NCBI GenBank assembly: GCA_963721005.1
Contig: CAVRHR010000007.1
Location: forward strand, 744,001-808,000
DNA length: 64,000 bases
Direction: 5' to 3'
Source: VAZQ01 sp963721005
GTDB lineage: Bacteria; Pseudomonadota; Alphaproteobacteria; Rhizobiales; Xanthobacteraceae
Shown one piece after another: positions 53,472 to 61,922 of this stretch (position 1 is its first letter; every line of letters starts with the position of its first letter). The position numbers and the translations under genes are program-made. Below the pieces are notes generated by a model. It ran no database searches and was not told where the DNA came from. It saw only the letters and a list, made by a program, of their open reading frames with translations.

Positions 53472-54551
53472 ATGCTTCCTGAACAGAAACTCGACGCGCT
53501 CCTGGCGCGCCACCAGATGGTCGAAAGCGAGCTCGCGAGCCAGCTCACGCCCGCCACCTATGTGAAGCTGTCGCGCGAGTTCTCCGAGCTCGGGCCGGTG
53601 ATCCAGGCCATCAAGGCCTATCGCGAGGTGACCGACGAGCTCGCCGGCCTCGAGGCGCTGCTCGACAATTCGACGACCGATGCCGAGATGCGCGCGCTCG
53701 CGGCCGGCGAGAAGCCCGCGCTCGAGCAGCGCCGCATCGCCCTCGAGCAGGTGATTCGCCTCGCCCTGCTGCCCAAGGACGCGATGGACGAGCGCAACGT
53801 CATTCTCGAGATCCGCGCCGGCACCGGCGGCGACGAGGCCTCGCTGTTCGCCGGCGACCTGTTCCGCATGTACGAGCGCTATGCCGCCAAGCAGGGCTGG
53901 AAGGTCGAGATCATCTCGGCGAGCGAAGGCGCGGTCGGCGGCTACAAGGAGATCATCGCCGAGGTGCGCGGCCGCGGCGCCTTCTCCAAGCTCAAATTCG
54001 AGTCGGGGGTGCATCGCGTGCAGCGCGTTCCCGACACCGAGGCCTCCGGCCGCATCCATACCTCGGCGGCGACGGTCGCGGTCCTGCCGGAGGCGGAGGA
54101 CATCGACGTCGCGATCAACGAGGCGGATTTGAAAGTCGACACCATGCGGGCCGGCGGCGCCGGCGGCCAGCACGTCAACAAGACCGAGTCGGCGATCCGG
54201 CTGACCCATCTCCCGAGCGGCATCGTGGTGTTCATGCAGGAGGACCGCTCGCAGCATCGCAACCGCGCCAAGGCGATGGCGGTGTTGCGCAGCCGGCTCT
54301 ACGACTTCGAGCGCCAGAAATACGACGCCGCGCGCGCCGCCGACCGGCGCGGCCAGATCGGCTCCGGCGACCGCTCCGAGCGCATCCGCACCTACAACTT
54401 TCCGCAAGGCCGCGTCAGCGACCACCGCATCAACCTCACGCTCTACAAGCTGCCGCAAATCATGGAGGGGGAGGCGCTGGGCGAGATCATCGACGCGCTC
54501 ATCACCGAGCACCAGGCCGCCTTGCTGGCCGAGGAAGGCTCGCTGCAATGA
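53472..54551 (+). CDS. prfA: Peptide chain release factor 1
   Basis: Releases peptides at UAA and UAG stops. The 359-residue protein contains the catalytic GGQ in RAGGAGGQHVNKTESA, the recognition region in VHRVQRVPDTEASGRIHTSA (PDT as the anticodon-like tripeptide) and SQHRNRAKAMAVLRSRLYD. It overlaps prmC by four bases, which couples RF1 to the enzyme that methylates its GGQ glutamine. Confidence 0.97.
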   Translation: MLPEQKLDALLARHQMVESELASQLTPATYVKLSREFSELGPVIQAIKAYREVTDELAGLEALLDNSTTDAEMRALAAGEKPALEQRRIALEQVIRLALLPKDAMDERNVILEIRAGTGGDEASLFAGDLFRMYERYAAKQGWKVEIISASEGAVGGYKEIIAEVRGRGAFSKLKFESGVHRVQRVPDTEASGRIHTSAATVAVLPEAEDIDVAINEADLKVDTMRAGGAGGQHVNKTESAIRLTHLPSGIVVFMQEDRSQHRNRAKAMAVLRSRLYDFERQKYDAARAADRRGQIGSGDRSERIRTYNFPQGRVSDHRINLTLYKLPQIMEGEALGEIIDALITEHQAALLAEEGSLQ

Positions 54552-55441
54552 CCGCGGCAGCCGCGCTCGATCCACGCCCCTCGGTCGCGGCCACCCGCCG
54601 GGCGCTGGCGCAATCGTTCCGCCGCCACGGCCTCGCCACGCCCGAGCTCGACGCCCGCCTGCTGGTGGGACATGCGCTCGGCCTCGACCATGCGGCACTG
54701 GCCGCGCAGGCCGCCCGCGTTCTCAGCGCGGCCGAGAGCGACGCGGTGGCCGCTCTGGCGGCACGGCGCCTGACGCGCGAGCCGGTGGCGCGCATCATCG
54801 GCAGCAGGGAATTCTGGGGGCTGAGCTTCAGGCTCAATTCCGCCACCTTGGTGCCGCGGCCCGAGACCGAGACCGTGGTGGAAGCCGCGCTCGAGGCGAT
54901 CGACCGGTCGCATCATGGGCGCGGCACGGCGCTGCGGATCGTCGATCTCGGCACCGGCTCCGGCGCGCTCCTGCTCGCGCTGTTGTCCGAGCTGCCGATG
55001 GGGCACGGGGTCGGTACCGACGTGAGCCTGGAGGCGGCGCACGCCGCCCATCGCAATGCGATCGCGCTCGGCCTCTCCGGACGCGCCTCGTTCGCGGTCT
55101 GCGACTATGGTGCGGCGCTCGCCGGAGCGTTCGATCTGGTGGTGTCGAATCCGCCCTATGTGGCGCGCGGCGACATCGCCACGCTGGCCCCCGAGGTGCG
55201 CATGTTTGATCCCGCGCTCGCGCTCGACGGCGGGGCCGACGGGCTCGACGGTTACCGGGCGGTCGCCGCCATGGCGCGGAAGTTGTTGAAGCCCGCCGGT
55301 ATCCTCGTGCTGGAGCTCGGGATCGGTCAGCTGGCGGAAGTCGAGGATATCCTTTCCGCCGCGGGGCTCGTCGCCATCGGCGAGCCGCGGCACGATCTCC
55401 TGGGCATCGCCCGCGCGCTCACGGCCGAGCTTTCGCCATGA
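54548..55441 (+). CDS. prmC: Release factor glutamine methyltransferase
   Basis: Methylates the glutamine of the GGQ motif in RF1 and RF2. The 297-residue protein has the helical N-domain (ARLLVGHALGLDHAAL), SAM motif VDLGTGSGALLLALLSELP and the diagnostic substrate-binding VVSNPPYVARGDI. The start ATG overlaps the prfA stop (ATGA). Function and context agree completely. Confidence 0.96.
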   Translation: MTAAAALDPRPSVAATRRALAQSFRRHGLATPELDARLLVGHALGLDHAALAAQAARVLSAAESDAVAALAARRLTREPVARIIGSREFWGLSFRLNSATLVPRPETETVVEAALEAIDRSHHGRGTALRIVDLGTGSGALLLALLSELPMGHGVGTDVSLEAAHAAHRNAIALGLSGRASFAVCDYGAALAGAFDLVVSNPPYVARGDIATLAPEVRMFDPALALDGGADGLDGYRAVAAMARKLLKPAGILVLELGIGQLAEVEDILSAAGLVAIGEPRHDLLGIARALTAELSP

Positions 55442-56076
55442 TTTTCCAGCCCTCGGGACGTGCAAAAAAGCACTTGGATTGTCGCCCGAGACCGACTAGG
55501 TTCCGCCTATGGTATCGACCCGAAACGGTTGAAACGCGCCAGCATCGAGGCCCGCAGCGAAGCTCCGGAGAGCCACAGGCGCGCGAGGGGAACAAATCAG
55601 GCTGGATGTTCCGGCGGAAGGTTCGCCTCATCGGGAACGAGATGCTTCATCGGTACGGCACATGATCGCTACGGCACATGATCGCTACGGCACATAGCGC
55701 GATTGCTCGTAGACGCGGCTTTGTGCCTCACCAGAGGGGCGCCTCACCAGAGGTGGGCGACGCCGCGGTGTGGACCGCGGTCCTGGGGTGGCGGCTTCGC
55801 GATAACGGAACCTGACGGCGCGGCGAATGGCGAAAGACGCCGCATGATGAAGGCGCCGCACGGCAGGCTTCGTGCTGCTGCGGACGGCGCGGCAGCCGAA
55901 GGCGTCGATGGCGCGGCAGGGCAGCACGCGATGATGCGACACGCGACGAGACGCAAAAATGGAACGAAGAAAATCGGCCAAGAAACGTGACGAGAAACGT
56001 GATGAACCGGAGCGGAAGCGAAGAGGAAGCAAGGCGGCCGTGAGCCGTCGCAACGAAGGGTGGCAGCAGGCGAGTC
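55442..56076 (+). promoter_or_regulatory. Long leader region upstream of the DUF4167 gene
   Basis: No gene was recognised in these 635 bases. TTGGAT at 55474-55479 and CTAGGT at 55496-55501 (16-base spacer) form a fair promoter reading toward the DUF4167 gene about 570 bases away, so the region is either a long 5' leader or a separate small RNA. It includes the tandem repeats at 55651-55756 and, before the next ATG, a purine-rich stretch with several GAAACGTGA-like strings. Confidence 0.4.
55651..55698. repeat. Three tandem 16-base units, followed by a second 16-base duplication
   Basis: The units are CGGTACGGCACATGAT, CGCTACGGCACATGAT and CGCTACGGCACATAGC, directly adjacent. A further 27 bases on, at about 55725-55756, GCCTCACCAGAGGGGC is repeated as GCCTCACCAGAGGTGG, again with period 16. 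There are no spacers, so this is not a CRISPR array. It may come from replication slippage. Confidence 0.75.
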
Positions 56077-56847
56077 ATGAGAAACGGTCAGAACAAGCGG
56101 ATGCGTGGACGCAATCGTAAGAGCCAAAATCCGATGACCCGGGTGTTCGAGTCGAATGGCCCCGATGTCAAGATTCGCGGCAATCCGTCTCATATTGCCG
56201 AAAAATATCTGCAGCTGGCGCGCGACGCCCAGACCTCCGGCGATCCGGTGGCGGCGGAGAACTACTTCCAGCACGCCGAGCATTATTTCCGCCTGATCGC
56301 CGCCGCGCAGGAGCAATTCCGCCAGAGCAATCCGCAATTCTACCGCGGCGACGAGAACCGCGACATGCGCGACGACGGTTTCGACGACGGCGACGACAGC
56401 CCGCAGGGCATGCCGGGCCCCGGCGAGGTGCCGTTCGGCCCGGGCGAGCCGCAACCCTATCTGCCGCGCGAGCCGCAGCCCTATCAGCCGCGTGAGCAAC
56501 AGTCCTATCAGCCGCGCGAGCAGCGCGAGCCACGCGAGCAGCAGTCCTATCAGCCCCGCGAGCAGCGCGAGCCGCAACCCTATGCGCCGCGGCCGCAGCA
56601 GCAGCAGCCGACGCCTGCCATCGAGGCCGACGTCGACCGGCTCCCGTCCTTCATCACCGGCGGGCAGCAACCGCAGCCGCAGCCCGGCCAGAACTCGCAG
56701 GGCTACGGGCAGAACGGTCACGAAAATCAGGGCGACCGATTTCCGTTGCACCGGCGCCGGCGCCGGCACCGCGGTCCGCGCCACGAGATTTCCGGCGCGG
56801 CGACGAGCGGCGGGGCTGAGAGCGACGACACGCGCGGCAACGAGTGA
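56077..56847 (+). CDS. DUF4167 family protein
   Basis: A 256-residue alphaproteobacterial protein. The first 90 residues are the DUF4167 domain: a basic start MRNGQNKRMRGRNRKSQNPM, then TRVFESNGPDVKIRGNPSHI and YLQLARDAQTSGDPVAAENY, typical for the family and suggestive of nucleic-acid binding. The rest is disordered and repetitive, with SYQPREQ/EPQPY units around residues 125-170 and a basic HRRRRRHRGPR near the end. Function is not established. It lies downstream of prfA-prmC, as in other Rhizobiales. Confidence 0.92.
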   Translation: MRNGQNKRMRGRNRKSQNPMTRVFESNGPDVKIRGNPSHIAEKYLQLARDAQTSGDPVAAENYFQHAEHYFRLIAAAQEQFRQSNPQFYRGDENRDMRDDGFDDGDDSPQGMPGPGEVPFGPGEPQPYLPREPQPYQPREQQSYQPREQREPREQQSYQPREQREPQPYAPRPQQQQPTPAIEADVDRLPSFITGGQQPQPQPGQNSQGYGQNGHENQGDRFPLHRRRRRHRGPRHEISGAATSGGAESDDTRGNE

Positions 56848-56887
56848 GCCCGGGGCTCACATTTGCTCGGATTGAATGCTTTGAATT

Positions 56888-57619
56888 TCAGCCGCCGGGC
56901 GAGGGCGCGAGCGCCGGCTCCAGCGCCGGTATCAGCCGCTGGCGTTCGCGCCGGGCCGGAATGGCGCGGTAGACCTGCTTGGACGCCTCCACGATGTGGA
57001 CGCCGGCAAACGGCGCCGAGATGGTCGAGCCGGCGCGCTCCCAGGCCGCCGCAGAGCGCAGGAACCAGCCGCGCGCGATCGGCGGCACATAGAGGGCCTC
57101 GCTCCAGCCGGTGGGGGTGAACCAGGTCTCGCGCAGCAGCTGGACGATCTGCGAGCGCGAATAGGGGCGGCCGTGGCCGAAGGGCGTCGTGTCCATGCGG
57201 GCCCACAGACCGCGCCGGTTGGGCACCACCGCGAGCAGCCGGCCGCCTGAGGCCAATACCCGCCAGACCTCGCGCAGCAAGGCATCGGCCTCCTGCGACA
57301 TCTCGAGCGCGTGTACCAAGAGCACCCGGTCGACCGCTGCATCAGCGAGCGGCAAGGAAAACTCGTTGGTGAGCGCCACCAGGCCGGGCCGCAAGGAAGG
57401 CCACCTGATCACGCCCTGCGGGGCCGGCATGAAGGCCAGGCACCGTTCCGCCTCCTCGCGGAACAACCCGAGATAGGGCGTCGGATAGCCGATGCCCACG
57501 ACCCGCAGCCCGCGGGTGTCGGCAAAGCGCGCCCGGATGCCGCGGCCGATGAAACGCCGCGCCACGTCGCCGAGGCGCTGGGCGTAGAAATTGCGAAGGT
57601 CGACGACGTCGAGCGACAT
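56888..57619 (-). CDS. Class I SAM-dependent methyltransferase, divergent from gloB
   Basis: A 243-residue methyltransferase-like protein. SAM motif I is weak (LRVVGIGYPTPYLGLFREEA), but the later DRVLLVHALEMSQEADALLREVWRVLASGGRLLAVVPNRRG stretch (residues 105-145, given here in parts) is typical of the Methyltransf_11 group. Rhizobiales commonly keep this gene divergent from the hydroxyacylglutathione hydrolase gene, as here. The ATG at 57619 matches the family start. Substrate unknown. Confidence 0.82.
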   Translation of the reverse strand: MSLDVVDLRNFYAQRLGDVARRFIGRGIRARFADTRGLRVVGIGYPTPYLGLFREEAERCLAFMPAPQGVIRWPSLRPGLVALTNEFSLPLADAAVDRVLLVHALEMSQEADALLREVWRVLASGGRLLAVVPNRRGLWARMDTTPFGHGRPYSRSQIVQLLRETWFTPTGWSEALYVPPIARGWFLRSAAAWERAGSTISAPFAGVHIVEASKQVYRAIPARRERQRLIPALEPALAPSPGG

Positions 57620-57803
57620 GACGTGAAAATAACACAAATCCAAGCGGGTCACGTAGGCGATCCCGGATTGGCTAGCGCTTGGCACCGCAGCTTTGTTGAC
57701 GCCATCGATCGCCCTGCAGAACCGGCTCTCCCCTTGTGCCTGGCGCGCCTTATGACCCATGATCCGTTCCAACCGCCACGCCAGCAACGCAAAAGCTCGC
57801 CCC

Positions 57804-58571
57804 ATGACCGCCCAGACCCAGCTCTTCCTCTGCCTCAAGGACAATTTCGGCGTCCTCCTCCACGATCCCGCAAGCGGCGCGACGGCGGCCATCGATGCGC
57901 CGGAAGCGGCCGCGGTGGAAACCGCGCTGCGGGCCACCGGCTGGCGCCTCACCGACATCCTGGTGACGCACCATCACCACGATCACACCGGCGGCATCGA
58001 GGAGCTCAAGCAGCGCTACCGCTGCCGCGTGGTGGCCCCGGATGCGGAGGCCGACGGCATTCCCGAGGTCGACGAGACCGTGCGCGAGGGCGATCGTGTG
58101 CGGGTCGGAGGCATCGAGGCGCGCGTCATCGAGACGCCCGGTCACACCGCCGGTCATATCAGCTACGTGCTGGCGTCCGAGAAGATGGTGTTCGTCGGCG
58201 ACACGCTGTTCTCGATCGGCTGCGGCCGGGTGATCGAGGGCACGCCCGAGATGATGTGGCAATCGTTGTTGAAGCTGCGCGGCCTGGCCGACGACACGCA
58301 GATTTATTGCGGCCACGAATACACCCTGGCCAATATCCGCTTCGCCAAGACGATCGAGCCCGCCAATGCGGCATTGCTGGCGCGCGAGCAGGGGGTTGCT
58401 CGGCTCACCGCCGCGCAAAAGCCGACCATCCCGTCGACCATCGGCGAAGAGAAAGCCGCCAACCCGTTCCTGCGCGCCGACGTGCCCGAGGTGGCGAGGT
58501 CGCTCGGGCTTTCCGGCGCTCCGGCCTGGCAGGTGTTCGCCGAGATTCGCGAGCGGAAGAACAGGTCTTGA
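57804..58571 (+). CDS. gloB: Hydroxyacylglutathione hydrolase (glyoxalase II)
   Basis: Hydrolyses S-lactoylglutathione to lactate and glutathione, completing methylglyoxal detoxification. The 255-residue protein has the binuclear metal motif THHHHDHTGG (residues 54-63), TPGHTAGHISY, FVGDTLFSIGCGR and the C-terminal CGHEYTLANIRFA and ERKNRS, which bind metal and glutathione. Start ATG 57804 gives the family length. The next gene overlaps by four bases. Confidence 0.95.
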   Translation: MTAQTQLFLCLKDNFGVLLHDPASGATAAIDAPEAAAVETALRATGWRLTDILVTHHHHDHTGGIEELKQRYRCRVVAPDAEADGIPEVDETVREGDRVRVGGIEARVIETPGHTAGHISYVLASEKMVFVGDTLFSIGCGRVIEGTPEMMWQSLLKLRGLADDTQIYCGHEYTLANIRFAKTIEPANAALLAREQGVARLTAAQKPTIPSTIGEEKAANPFLRADVPEVARSLGLSGAPAWQVFAEIRERKNRS

Positions 58572-59005
58572 TCCCGCCGTCCCTCACGGCGGCGGAGATC
58601 GTGCGCCTGCTCGAGCTCGCGCCGCATCCGGAGGGCGGCCATTTCCGCGAGACCTTCCGCGACCCTCGTGGCGTGGGCGGACGCGCAGCCTCGACCGCGA
58701 TCTACTTCCTGCTCGCGCGCGGCGAGCGCTCGCACTGGCATCGCATCGACGCCGTCGAGGTCTGGCATTTCTACGCCGGCGCCCCATTATTGTTGGAGAT
58801 CGCGGCGAGCGACGACGTTGATGTCGCGCGGGTGACGCTCGGCTCCGATCTCGCCGCAGGCGAGCGCCCGCAAGCCATCGTTCCGGCCGAAGCCTGGCAG
58901 GCGGCCGAGAGCCTCGGTGACTGGACGCTCGCCGGCTGCACGGTGGCGCCGGGCTTCGCGTTCGACCGGTTCGAGCTCGCCCCCGCGGGATGGCGGCCGG
59001 GCTAG
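58568..59005 (+). CDS. Cupin (DUF985) family protein
   Basis: A 145-residue single-domain cupin of the DUF985 group. Marks are LELAPHPEGGHFRETFRD at the N-terminus, TAIYFLLARGERSHWHRIDA, VWHFYAGAPLLLEI and VAPGFAFDRFELA. It has no other recognised start than a TTG overlapping the gloB stop (TTGA), so translational coupling to gloB is likely. Members often occur with sugar or thiol metabolism genes; role not established. Confidence 0.88.
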   Translation: MIPPSLTAAEIVRLLELAPHPEGGHFRETFRDPRGVGGRAASTAIYFLLARGERSHWHRIDAVEVWHFYAGAPLLLEIAASDDVDVARVTLGSDLAAGERPQAIVPAEAWQAAESLGDWTLAGCTVAPGFAFDRFELAPAGWRPG

Positions 59006-59012
59006 ACCATCG

Positions 59013-59738
59013 CTAGATCATCACCTGGCCGCCGTTGGCCGTGATGGTCGAGCCGGTGATCAGGCCGGCATCGTCGCAGGCGAGGAACAGGACGCAGCGC
59101 GCCACCTCCTCGGGCTCGCCAAGGCGGCCGATCGGGATCTGCGGCAGGATGCTCTTGTCCATCACCTCCTGAGGCACCGCCTTGACCATCTCGGTCGCGA
59201 TATAGCCGGGGCAAATCGCGTTGACGGTGATGCCGCTCTTGGCGCTTTCCTGCGCCAGCGCCTTGGTGAAGCCGATCTCGCCGGCCTTGGAGGCCGAATA
59301 GTTGGTCTGCCCCATCTGCCCCTTCTGGCCGTTGATCGACGAGATGGTGATGATGCGGCCGAACTTGCGCGCCCGCATTCCCTCGATCACCGGGCGGCAC
59401 ATGTTGAACAACGAGTTGAGATTGGTGTTGATGACCGCGCTCCACTGCTCAGGCTTCATGCGGTGGAACATGCTGTCGCGCGCGATGCCGGCATTGTTGA
59501 CCAGGATCTCGACCGGCCCCAGGTCGGTCTCGACCTGCTTGATGCCGGCCGCGCAGGCCTCGTAGGAGGAGACGTCCCATTTGTAGACCGGAATCCCGGT
59601 CGCGGCCTTGAATGCCTGCGCCGCCTCGTCGTTGCCGCCGTAATTGGCCGCGACCTTGTAGCCGGCCGCCTGCAACGCCTTGCAGACGGCCTCGCCGATG
59701 CCACGGGTTCCTCCCGTCACTACCGCAACGCGCGCCAT
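59013..59738 (-). CDS. phbB: Acetoacetyl-CoA reductase
   Basis: Reduces acetoacetyl-CoA to (R)-3-hydroxybutyryl-CoA with NADPH for polyhydroxybutyrate synthesis. The 241-residue short-chain dehydrogenase shows TGGTRGIGEAV, NNAGIARDSMFHRM, the Ser-Tyr-Lys active site in ISSINGQKGQMGQTNYSASK and the C-terminal TANGGQVMI typical of PhbB. It follows phbA on the same strand after 29 bases. The synthase gene phaC is not in this window. Confidence 0.95.
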   Translation of the reverse strand: MARVAVVTGGTRGIGEAVCKALQAAGYKVAANYGGNDEAAQAFKAATGIPVYKWDVSSYEACAAGIKQVETDLGPVEILVNNAGIARDSMFHRMKPEQWSAVINTNLNSLFNMCRPVIEGMRARKFGRIITISSINGQKGQMGQTNYSASKAGEIGFTKALAQESAKSGITVNAICPGYIATEMVKAVPQEVMDKSILPQIPIGRLGEPEEVARCVLFLACDDAGLITGSTITANGGQVMI

Positions 59739-59767
59739 AGTATGCCCCCTTACTTTTCTTTGTCGTG

Positions 59768-60943
59768 CTATCGCTCGACGCACATCGCGATGCCCATGCC
59801 GCCGCCGATGCAGAGCGTGGCGAGACCCTTCTTGGCGCTGCGCCTCTGCATCTCGTGCAAGAGCGTCACCAGCACGCGCGCGCCCGAAGCTCCGATCGGA
59901 TGGCCGAGCGCGATCGCTCCGCCATTGACGTTGACCCGGCCGGTGTCCCAGCCGAGGTCCTTGTTGACCGCGCAGGCCTGGGCGGCGAACGCCTCGTTGG
60001 CCTCGATCAGATCGAGGTCCTCGATCTTCCAGCCGGCCTTGCGCAACGCCGCGCGCGAGGCCGGGATCGGGCCGGTGCCCATGATGGCCGGATCGACCCC
60101 GGCATGGGCCCAGGAGACGATGCGGGCGAGCGGCGTCTTGCCGCGCTTGGCCGCCTCGCTCGCCTTCATCAGCACCACCGCGGCGGCTCCATCGTTGATG
60201 CCGGAGGCGTTGCCGGCCGTCACCGTGCCGTCCTTGATGAAGGCGGCCCGCAGCTTGCCGACCGTGTCGAGGGTGGTGCCGTGGCGCGGGTACTCGTCCG
60301 CATCGACGACCACGTCGCCCTTGCGCGACTTGACCGTCACCGGGGCGATCTCGTCCTTGAACTTGCCGGCTTTCTGGGCAGCTTCGGCCTTGTTCTGTGA
60401 GCCGACCGCGAACTCATCCTGCTGCTGGCGGGTGATCTGGTATTTCTGCGCGACGTTCTCCGCCGTATTGCCCATGTGATAGCCGTTGAAGGCATCCCAC
60501 AGGCCGTCCTTGATCATGGTGTCGACCATCTCGAAGTTGCCCATCTTCACGCCGTTGCGCAGATACGCGCAGTGGGGCGCCATGCTCATGGACTCCTGGC
60601 CGCCCGCCACCACGATCTCCGAATCCCCATTGAGGATGGCCTGATAGCCGAGCGCAACCGTGCGCAGCCCGGAGCCGCAGAGCTGGTTGACCCCCCAGGC
60701 CGGGCTCTCGACCGGGATGCCGGCCGCGATCGAGGCCTGGCGGGCCGGATTCTGGCCCTGCCCGGCCGACAGTATCTGCCCCAAGATGACCTCGGAAACC
60801 TGCGCCCCCTCGAGGCCGGCCCGCTCCAGGGCGGCCTTGATGGCGACCTTGCCGAGCTCATGCGCCGGCACGGTCCCGAACACCCCGTTGAAGGCTCCAA
60901 CCGGCGTGCGCGCCGCGCTGACGATGACGATATCGTCGTTCAT
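59768..60943 (-). CDS. phbA: Acetyl-CoA acetyltransferase (beta-ketothiolase)
   Basis: Condenses two acetyl-CoA to acetoacetyl-CoA, first step of PHB synthesis. The 391-residue thiolase contains the nucleophilic Cys in VNQLCGSGLRTVALG (about residue 88), the NEAFAAQA and GGAIALGHPIGASGARVL motifs with His, and the second Cys in LCIGGGMGIAMCVER. AAGGAG precedes the ATG at 60943. It forms an operon with phbB and is divergent from phaR. Confidence 0.96.
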   Translation of the reverse strand: MNDDIVIVSAARTPVGAFNGVFGTVPAHELGKVAIKAALERAGLEGAQVSEVILGQILSAGQGQNPARQASIAAGIPVESPAWGVNQLCGSGLRTVALGYQAILNGDSEIVVAGGQESMSMAPHCAYLRNGVKMGNFEMVDTMIKDGLWDAFNGYHMGNTAENVAQKYQITRQQQDEFAVGSQNKAEAAQKAGKFKDEIAPVTVKSRKGDVVVDADEYPRHGTTLDTVGKLRAAFIKDGTVTAGNASGINDGAAAVVLMKASEAAKRGKTPLARIVSWAHAGVDPAIMGTGPIPASRAALRKAGWKIEDLDLIEANEAFAAQACAVNKDLGWDTGRVNVNGGAIALGHPIGASGARVLVTLLHEMQRRSAKKGLATLCIGGGMGIAMCVER

Positions 60944-61274
60944 ATCTTGGCTCCTTTGTATCCCGTTGAATAGCGTTGGGTCGAATGGCGTCGGGGTCGA
61001 ATAGCGTCAGGTCAGTGGCGGCCTCGACCGGCATGACGCCCGCGCCGCCTTGCGGCGCGCCGTTAAGTCCCGGCACCCATATCCCATCCTCGGTAGCGGG
61101 CTTATGACTGTCAATCGCCGCCTTCGCCGGTCTGTTCCGCATCGAGGGACGGTCAAAATCCCGCCCCTTAACCTTGTGCCCGCCCGGACGCTCCGTGGGC
61201 CACAAAACGGTGGCCTGGGCAAGAAAAAAAAGGGTATGCTGGTTTTACCTATGCTCCTATTTGACGCGGTCAAC
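60944..61274. promoter_or_regulatory. phbA-phaR divergent control region
   Basis: This 331-base gap carries the promoters of phbA-phbB and of phaR. A purine-rich stretch with eight A residues lies at about 61222-61235, followed by GGTATGCTGG and ACCTATGCTCC, a short imperfect repetition near the phaR start. In PHB producers PhaR binds such regions to repress phasin genes and itself; no binding site could be proven here. Confidence 0.45.
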
Positions 61275-61913
61275 ATGGCACAGTCCGAAGAACCGGTCAC
61301 AATCAAGAAATACGCCAACCGACGGCTCTACAACACCGGTACGAGCACCTATGTGACGCTCGAGGACCTCGCCACCATGGTCAAGGCGGGAAGCAATTTC
61401 GTCGTCTACGACGCCAAGACCGGGGAGGACATCACCCGCTCGGTGCTGGCGCAGATCATTTTCGAGCAGGAGAACAAGGAGGGGCAGAGCCTGTTGCCCA
61501 TCGCTTTCCTGCGCCAGCTCATCCGCTTCTACGGCGACAGCATGCAGATGATGGTGCCGCGCTATCTGGAGGTGTCCCTCGACACGCTGGTGCGCGAGCA
61601 GGAGAAGATGCGCACCCAGGTGGCGCAGGCGTTCGGGGTCGGCGGTTTCGGCCCGCTCGAGGATCAGGTGCGGCGGAACATGGAGATGTTCCAGCGGACC
61701 TTCGCCATGTTCGCCCCGCCGTTCGGGCGGCGGGAAGGCCAGGCGGCTGAAGCCGACAAGGGCGCCGCGGGCAATGCGGGCAGCCCGGGCGCGCCGCGGC
61801 CCGCCGACAGCAGCGAGATCGACGATCTCAAGCGGCAGATGGAAGAGATGCAGAAGCGGCTCGAGCGGCTGGGCAGCCAGGAACCCGCCGGCAAAGAGCC
61901 CGGCAAGGAATAG
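61275..61913 (+). CDS. phaR: Polyhydroxyalkanoate synthesis repressor PhaR
   Basis: Repressor that senses PHB granules and controls phasin and PHB genes. The 212-residue protein has the N-terminal PHB/PHA accumulation regulator DNA-binding domain (TIKKYANRRLYNTGTSTYVT and LAQIIFEQENKEGQ), followed by the PHB-binding region ending about residue 130, and a disordered charged tail with a coiled stretch near 180-200. ATG 61275 matches the family start. It is divergent from phbA-phbB, the classical rhizobial arrangement. Confidence 0.95.
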   Translation: MAQSEEPVTIKKYANRRLYNTGTSTYVTLEDLATMVKAGSNFVVYDAKTGEDITRSVLAQIIFEQENKEGQSLLPIAFLRQLIRFYGDSMQMMVPRYLEVSLDTLVREQEKMRTQVAQAFGVGGFGPLEDQVRRNMEMFQRTFAMFAPPFGRREGQAAEADKGAAGNAGSPGAPRPADSSEIDDLKRQMEEMQKRLERLGSQEPAGKEPGKE

Positions 61914-61922
61914 CGCGCCCGC

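Noticed and set aside
55651..55756. Tandem 16-base units as a CRISPR array.
   Set aside because: Units are directly adjacent without spacers and no cas gene is present.
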